Assembly: GCA_015655585.1 (NCBI GenBank)
Contig: JAATEV010000115.1
Location: forward strand, 1-64,000
Source of the DNA: Terriglobales bacterium
GTDB lineage: Bacteria; Acidobacteriota; Terriglobia; Terriglobales; Acidobacteriaceae
Length of the DNA: 64,000 bases
Reading direction: 5' to 3'
Under the pieces are notes generated by a model. The model ran no database searches, had not been told where the DNA came from, and saw only the letters and a list, made by a program, of their open reading frames with translations. The stretch's first letter is position 1. The number at the start of each line of letters is the position of its first letter. This document shows positions 59,860 to 64,000 of this stretch, in pieces. The position numbers were made by a program, and so were the translations under genes.

Positions 59860-61751
59860 TGAGTGTTCTGGAGACTCCCCGCATCTACTTCAAAGGCCAG
59901 GTGTCCTGGGACCCTGTCACCACCAACAACTACGCCCAAAACTACAACGAAACCAACTGCACCACCATCTTCCCCGAGAAGCTCCCCAGCATTCAGGACG
60001 AGGTGCAGAAGTACCGCGATGCCTCCGTGGCCCAGATCGGCAGCATGGGCAACTGGAACCCGCACGGCACCTACCGCTCCTCCTTCTACGATGCCGCCGT
60101 ATGCGGATTCGATCGCGGCCAGGGAACCAGCACCGACGATCCCTTCTCCGCCAGCGCGGTCAACTTCACCGGAATGCTAGTCGATCTCGAACCCTTCGGC
60201 TCCTACACCTCGCAGCTCTTTTTCGATTCCATGCTCTTCGGCGTTCAGGGCGGCTACTCCATCCAATTGCCGCGCACCTCGCGCCTCATAGACCGGCAGA
60301 TCAACTTCGCCCGCAATACCTCCAAACAAACCGCCATCGCAGGCGTCGCGTCCGTAATCTGGACCACCAGCTTCGCCAAAGCCGACGGCCTCCGCATCGA
60401 CGCCTTAGACTCCGGCATCCTCGCCGACCTCAACCAGGCCCTGCAAGCCGACGACGTCCTCGGCCTCACCGTCCGCTTCAACACCTACCGCACCATCTAC
60501 TACGACAACCCCACCCTCACCAACGGATCGGCCGCAATGAAGCAGGAGGCCGCGGAACTCATCAACAAGATCACCTCCGGCGGCGGCTTCCAGCCCAACC
60601 CTGCCCGCGCTCTCCTCGTGGGCGTGCTGGGTCTCTGGCGTAAGAACGAGCCCGTGCAGGAGCCCGGCGACCGCGCACTCGTCCCCGTCGGCAATCCGCC
60701 TTCCGTCGGAAGCGCAGCCGCCCTCTGCACCACAGACTCCATCGTCATCGATCTCGCCAATAGCATCCCCGAGGTCGATGCCGACCTGAACAAAGCCAAC
60801 CTCGGCACGCTCTCCGTAGTGGCCGTCGATCAGTCCGGCGTAGTCCAGCAGACTCTCGGCTCCATCCCCTACTCCGCCTACGACCGCACAGCCTACGAGG
60901 CCAGCGCCGGAATCGTCACCCTTCCCTTGGCCGCAGGCGTCTCCCAACAGATCGCCAACCTCAACATCCAGATCAACAGCACACAAGGCCCCATCCTCAG
61001 CGAAGAGGCTCTCCGCGCCATCCCGCTGTCGCCGAACCTGTACATTGATCAAGGCCAACTCACCGAAGCCATCTTCCAGGTCTACGAGCACGGTCTGCCA
61101 GTCACCAACGGCATTAACCTCCAGATGAACCTGATGTCGGCCGACGGATCAAGCATCGAAAGCAGCTCCCAGCTAACCACCGACGCCTCAGGCCGTGTGA
61201 GCGTTCTGTTGTCCGCCCCCAACCCAGGCATCACTGCCTACGTCCCTTCCTTCACCGCCACCGACGCACCCACCGGCGGCCTCAACACTCAACTCAATAC
61301 CTATATGTACGTCCGTGTCCTTCCTGCCGATCAGAACATAGCAGCCCTTCCGCCCACCTGGCCCAACGTGTACGCCTACGTCCTGTCCAACTGGAACGCG
61401 ATGGCGCCCTGCATGGACAACTGGCTGCGCCTCGACGACCCCGCGCAGATTCGTGCCTACACCGCCATCCTCAAACGCCTCACCGCCCCAACATCCTTCG
61501 AGCACTTCCGCTTCATGCCCATCACGCGCGACCTGAGCGCCGGAATGCGTACACTCCTCTACGCATGGCTGGACTCTCCGCAGGACGCAGCGGCAGAACT
61601 ACCCTCGCGCGTGCAACTGCTCAAGAAAGGACTCCGCCCGCAAGAGCCCGCAGCCACCCAACCCCAACCAGAGCAGCCAACTCTATCTATAGAGAACATG
61701 ACGCAAACGCAACTAAGCCAAAGCTTTCGCGGAGGCCCCAAAGGAAACTGA
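59859..61751 (+). CDS. Protein related to the N-terminal half of VioB
   Basis: 630 residues. It begins MSVLETPRIYFKGQVSWDP, like the VioB opening MSILDFPRIHFRG recalled from that family. LQADDVLGLTVRFNTY, LLVGVLGLWRKNEPVQ, VRVLPADQNI and the late MPITRDLSAGMRTLLYAWL also parallel VioB segments in the same order, up to the point where VioB's ferritin-like domain begins. Together with the 347-residue protein before it the total, about 977, is close to VioB. It is therefore probably the missing half of a split enzyme. No catalytic site can be assigned to this part alone. No signal peptide. Confidence 0.65.
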   Translation: MSVLETPRIYFKGQVSWDPVTTNNYAQNYNETNCTTIFPEKLPSIQDEVQKYRDASVAQIGSMGNWNPHGTYRSSFYDAAVCGFDRGQGTSTDDPFSASAVNFTGMLVDLEPFGSYTSQLFFDSMLFGVQGGYSIQLPRTSRLIDRQINFARNTSKQTAIAGVASVIWTTSFAKADGLRIDALDSGILADLNQALQADDVLGLTVRFNTYRTIYYDNPTLTNGSAAMKQEAAELINKITSGGGFQPNPARALLVGVLGLWRKNEPVQEPGDRALVPVGNPPSVGSAAALCTTDSIVIDLANSIPEVDADLNKANLGTLSVVAVDQSGVVQQTLGSIPYSAYDRTAYEASAGIVTLPLAAGVSQQIANLNIQINSTQGPILSEEALRAIPLSPNLYIDQGQLTEAIFQVYEHGLPVTNGINLQMNLMSADGSSIESSSQLTTDASGRVSVLLSAPNPGITAYVPSFTATDAPTGGLNTQLNTYMYVRVLPADQNIAALPPTWPNVYAYVLSNWNAMAPCMDNWLRLDDPAQIRAYTAILKRLTAPTSFEHFRFMPITRDLSAGMRTLLYAWLDSPQDAAAELPSRVQLLKKGLRPQEPAATQPQPEQPTLSIENMTQTQLSQSFRGGPKGN

Positions 61752-61824
61752 TAGCCGCACACCAGGCTTCCACCTCCAAAGTGCATAAGCTGTCGTTTCG
61801 AACTCTTCAAACGCTGCCATCCTC

Positions 61825-61865
61825 CGACTCCGCCTCGCGCAGCATCATTGTGAGAGGCGGAGTCG
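61825..61865 (+). terminator. 12-bp perfect hairpin after the VioB-like operon
   Basis: CGACTCCGCCTC (61825-61836) pairs perfectly with GAGGCGGAGTCG (61854-61865) around a 17-base loop, 75 bases after the last stop codon of the operon. There is no T-run; it leads into the repeat tag at 61878. It could be a transcript end or part of the repeat element. Confidence 0.5.
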
Positions 61866-62194
61866 AAGAACCTGCGATTGCCGTTGCTGTTGTCTGTTCT
61901 TGTTGCCGTTACCCCCGCCATCCGCGATCAGCTTTTAAAAATCCGCTCTTATCAGTCTTAAAAAATCCTTTCAATCACCGTTACGCCTTAAAACCCTGTC
62001 GAGCCCCCAAAACAGTAACCCAAACAGAACAAAAGCAAAACGGGGTGGCATAATCACCCCATCCAAACGCGTATCATGGAATCAGGGGGAAAAGGAAAAC
62101 ACGCAAGCCAATGCACCAGGGAGTTCGACAATAACTCCTTTACTTATAATGTTTTGACGCGAATCGGCACCGAAGGGGAGTCCAGCAGAAAACC
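61866..62194. repeat. Intergenic repeat island 3 and gap before holB
   Basis: Gene-free. The 25 bases at 61878-61902 (TTGCCGTTGCTG..., TTG-rich) are identical to 3082-3106. The remainder to 62194 is AT-richer and must contain the holB promoter; TTTACTTATAAT near 62140-62151 carries a TATAAT-like -10, but no matching -35 was clear. Confidence 0.55.
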
Positions 62195-63337
62195 ATGACA
62201 ATACCATCCACCTTCGGCGATTTTCTCGGCAACACCCAGCCCATCGAGCAGCTCCGCACCGCTATCGCCGCCGCCCGCCTCCCCCACTCCCTCATCCTCT
62301 CCGGCCCCGCCGGAGCCGGAAAGTACACCCTCGCTCTCATGCTAGCCATGACCGTCGAGTGCGAGCGCCAGCCCCGCGATCTCTGGTCCAACGGCCAGTC
62401 CCTCGCCAGCTTCTGCGGAGTCTGCCGCAACTGCACCCGCATCGCCGCAGCCTCCAGCCTCGACGAAGAGGTCGACAAAGCCGTAGCCGCCCGCGAGGAG
62501 CTCCGCGAGGCCGACAAGAAGGATACCCGCGTCCTCGTCCAGCCCCACCCCGACGTCCTCATCATCCCCCCCGACCCCCCGCAGCTATTAATTAAGCTCG
62601 GCCAGGTCCGCACCGTCATCCAGCGGGCCCACTACCTCCCCAGCGAGGCCCCCCGCAAGATCTTCATCTTCACCGCCGCCAGCTTCATGAAAGAAGCGGC
62701 CAATTCCCTCCTCAAGATCCTCGAAGAGCCCCCCGCCACCGTCCATATCTTCATCCTCGCGGAAAACCCCGGCGAGCTGCTTCCCACCATCCGCTCCCGC
62801 TGCGCCAATATCCGCCTCGGCGCTCTTCCCGTCGAAGAGATCGAGATGCTCCTGGCTGACCGCCGCCCCGACGTCCCGCCCCAGCAGCGCACCCTCATCG
62901 CCCGCCTCGCGCAGGGCGCAGCAGGCAAGGCCCTCGGCTTCGATCTCCCCGCCTACACCGCCGCCCGCGCCGATGCCCTCCTCTTCCTCCGCAACGCCGC
63001 TGCGTCCCAGACGGGTACAGCGGAGCCCGATCACTCCTCCCTCTTCAAAATGACCGAGACCTACCGCGCCGGAGCCGAAGGCCAGCAGAAGACCCTCTCC
63101 CTGCTCCGCAGCCTCTCTCTCCTCCTCGAAGACATCCTCCTCCTTCAGGCCGGAACCCCCGAACTTCTCCGCAACACCGACCTCCGTCAGGAGCTCGACC
63201 GCCTCAGCCAGACCCTCGGCTTCCACTGGGTCGAGTCCGCCTCCCGCGCCCTCGATCAGGTCCACTCCGGCCTCCGCCGCAACCTCCTCCGCAACCTCTC
63301 GCTGGACGCCTTCGCGGAGCAACTGGCAGCCCGATGA
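62195..63337 (+). CDS. holB: DNA polymerase III subunit delta'
   Basis: 380 residues. HolB is the clamp-loader subunit that helps open and load the sliding clamp. The AAA+ fold shows the P-loop-like GPAGAGKYT, a zinc module CGVCRNC with a further Cys upstream, FTAASFMKEAANSLLKILEEPP, which carries the sensor region, and the SRC motif in TIRSRCANI. Between the zinc module and VLIIPPD there is an acidic-basic insert (residues about 90-110). The stop overlaps the start of tsaC (ATGA). Confidence 0.93.
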   Translation: MTIPSTFGDFLGNTQPIEQLRTAIAAARLPHSLILSGPAGAGKYTLALMLAMTVECERQPRDLWSNGQSLASFCGVCRNCTRIAAASSLDEEVDKAVAAREELREADKKDTRVLVQPHPDVLIIPPDPPQLLIKLGQVRTVIQRAHYLPSEAPRKIFIFTAASFMKEAANSLLKILEEPPATVHIFILAENPGELLPTIRSRCANIRLGALPVEEIEMLLADRRPDVPPQQRTLIARLAQGAAGKALGFDLPAYTAARADALLFLRNAAASQTGTAEPDHSSLFKMTETYRAGAEGQQKTLSLLRSLSLLLEDILLLQAGTPELLRNTDLRQELDRLSQTLGFHWVESASRALDQVHSGLRRNLLRNLSLDAFAEQLAAR

Positions 63338-64000
63338 GTCAGACAACCGAGCGCCTGAACTCCTCGCCCAGCGACATAGCCCGAGCCGCCCAAATCCTCC
63401 GCAGCGGAGGTACCGTAGCCTTCCCTACCGAGACCGTCTACGGCCTCGGCGCCAACGCCCTCGACGGCGAAGCCGTCGCCCGCATCTTCGCCGCCAAAGA
63501 CCGCCCCCACTGGGATCCCCTCATCGTCCACGTGGCCGACCGCGCCATGCTCGACCAGGTGGCCACCGTCCCCCCGCAGGCCGAACCCCTCATCCAGACC
63601 TTCTGGCCCGGCCCCCTCACCCTCCTCCTGCCACGTAAACCGGCCATCCCCGATGCCGTAACCGCCAACCGCCCCCTCGTAGGCGTCCGCCTCCCTGCCC
63701 ACCCCATCGCCCGGGCCCTCATCGAAGCCGCCGGACTCCCCATCGCCGCTCCCAGCGCCAATCGCTTCGGCCGCACCAGCCCCACCACCGCCGCCCACGT
63801 CCTCGAAGACCTCGACGGCCGCATCGACGCTGTCCTCGACGGAGGCCCCACCAGTGTAGGCGTAGAGTCCACCGTCATAGGCCTGAATACAGGCCCCGGC
63901 CAGTCCCCCATCGTCCTCTACCGCCCCGGAGCCATCACCGCCGCCATGCTGGAGACCATCGCAGGCCCCGTAACCCTCTACCAACCCGCTCCAACCCCAA
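63334..64000 (+). CDS. tsaC: L-threonylcarbamoyladenylate synthase (Sua5/TsaC), 3'-truncated by window
   Basis: At least 222 residues are visible; the gene runs off the right edge. It makes threonylcarbamoyl-AMP for the t6A37 tRNA modification. Family motifs are PTETVYGLGANA, a KDRPHWDPLIVHV substrate loop (KxRPxxxPL), FWPGPLTLLL, VGVRLPAHPIA and APSANRFGRTSPT. More sequence after the YrdC domain (SIVLYRPGAIT here SPIVLYRPGAIT) suggests the longer Sua5 form. The start overlaps the holB stop, so the two are co-translated. Confidence 0.94.
   Translation, partial: MSQTTERLNSSPSDIARAAQILRSGGTVAFPTETVYGLGANALDGEAVARIFAAKDRPHWDPLIVHVADRAMLDQVATVPPQAEPLIQTFWPGPLTLLLPRKPAIPDAVTANRPLVGVRLPAHPIARALIEAAGLPIAAPSANRFGRTSPTTAAHVLEDLDGRIDAVLDGGPTSVGVESTVIGLNTGPGQSPIVLYRPGAITAAMLETIAGPVTLYQPAPTP

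Noticed and set aside
1-64000. CRISPR arrays, tRNA or rRNA genes
   Set aside because: No regularly spaced direct repeats, cloverleaf-like segments or rRNA-like stretches were noticed; a covariance-model scan would be needed to exclude small RNAs.

Overview
The window looks like a chromosome segment of an Acidobacteriota bacterium (Terriglobia type). The support is indirect: GC-rich coding with C-ending codons, a complete group 1h (high-affinity) [NiFe] hydrogenase operon, a PPi-type phosphofructokinase, and mosaic stem-loop repeats between genes. No rRNA, tRNA, transposase, integrase or CRISPR array was seen. Both edges cut genes: an HTH protein at base 1 and tsaC/sua5 at base 64000.

0-9.6 kb is housekeeping: phosphofructokinase, a secreted amidohydrolase, an MBL-fold hydrolase, a GNAT acetyltransferase, an acyl-CoA synthetase, a manganese regulon (DtxR/MntR-type repressor followed by an Nramp transporter, both with GGTTAAC operator candidates) and a YegP-like protein.

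9.6-26.4 kb is a hydrogen-oxidation island. One long minus-strand operon runs from a DUF1641 protein through hypA, hypB, a GAF histidine kinase and a NarL-type regulator to the small and large subunits, maturation protease, two small proteins, a TPR-like protein, another small protein, a NifU-Rieske fusion, an NHL propeller protein and hypC-hypD-hypE. hypF is divergent. The set suggests scavenging of low H2 with dedicated electron-transfer partners and its own two-component control.

26.5-29.8 kb is an envelope-stress-like module: an ECF sigma factor, a small protein and a MscS-like channel, divergent from a DUF937-OmpA protein. Three sites share GTGAC(T/A)TTC-N14-GTCTT: one before the sigma gene, one before the ompA-like gene and one at 9.5 kb. 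This looks like an autoregulated sigma regulon. 30.5-36 kb holds a secreted propeller protein, a LysR-formate dehydrogenase-cyanase group, and an exported MsrB/thioredoxin pair.

36.1-49.5 kb is the most unusual part: a lower-GC, tightly packed minus-strand biosynthetic operon starting from a strong promoter. It begins with a 101-residue Ala-rich peptide, then an arginase-fold enzyme carrying an N-terminal winged-helix/RRE-like segment, an LpxL-fold protein without the usual catalytic His/acid, an Ldh-type oxidoreductase, ACP, AMP ligase, a degenerate ketosynthase partner, ketoreductase, active ketosynthase, MaoC dehydratase, a LeuA-like condensing enzyme without regulatory domain, a methyltransferase, an MDR oxidoreductase and a JmjC/cupin oxygenase. 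It reads as a highly reducing type II polyketide/fatty-acid pathway that may act on a ribosomal peptide.

49.5-61.8 kb holds a DinB-like protein, a large two-HKD phospholipase D-like protein, a tyrosinase-DUF2182 operon, a TonB-dependent receptor, and a three-gene operon whose last two products look like the two halves of VioB (indolic dimer synthase) encoded separately and in reversed order. 62.2-64 kb returns to housekeeping (holB, tsaC).
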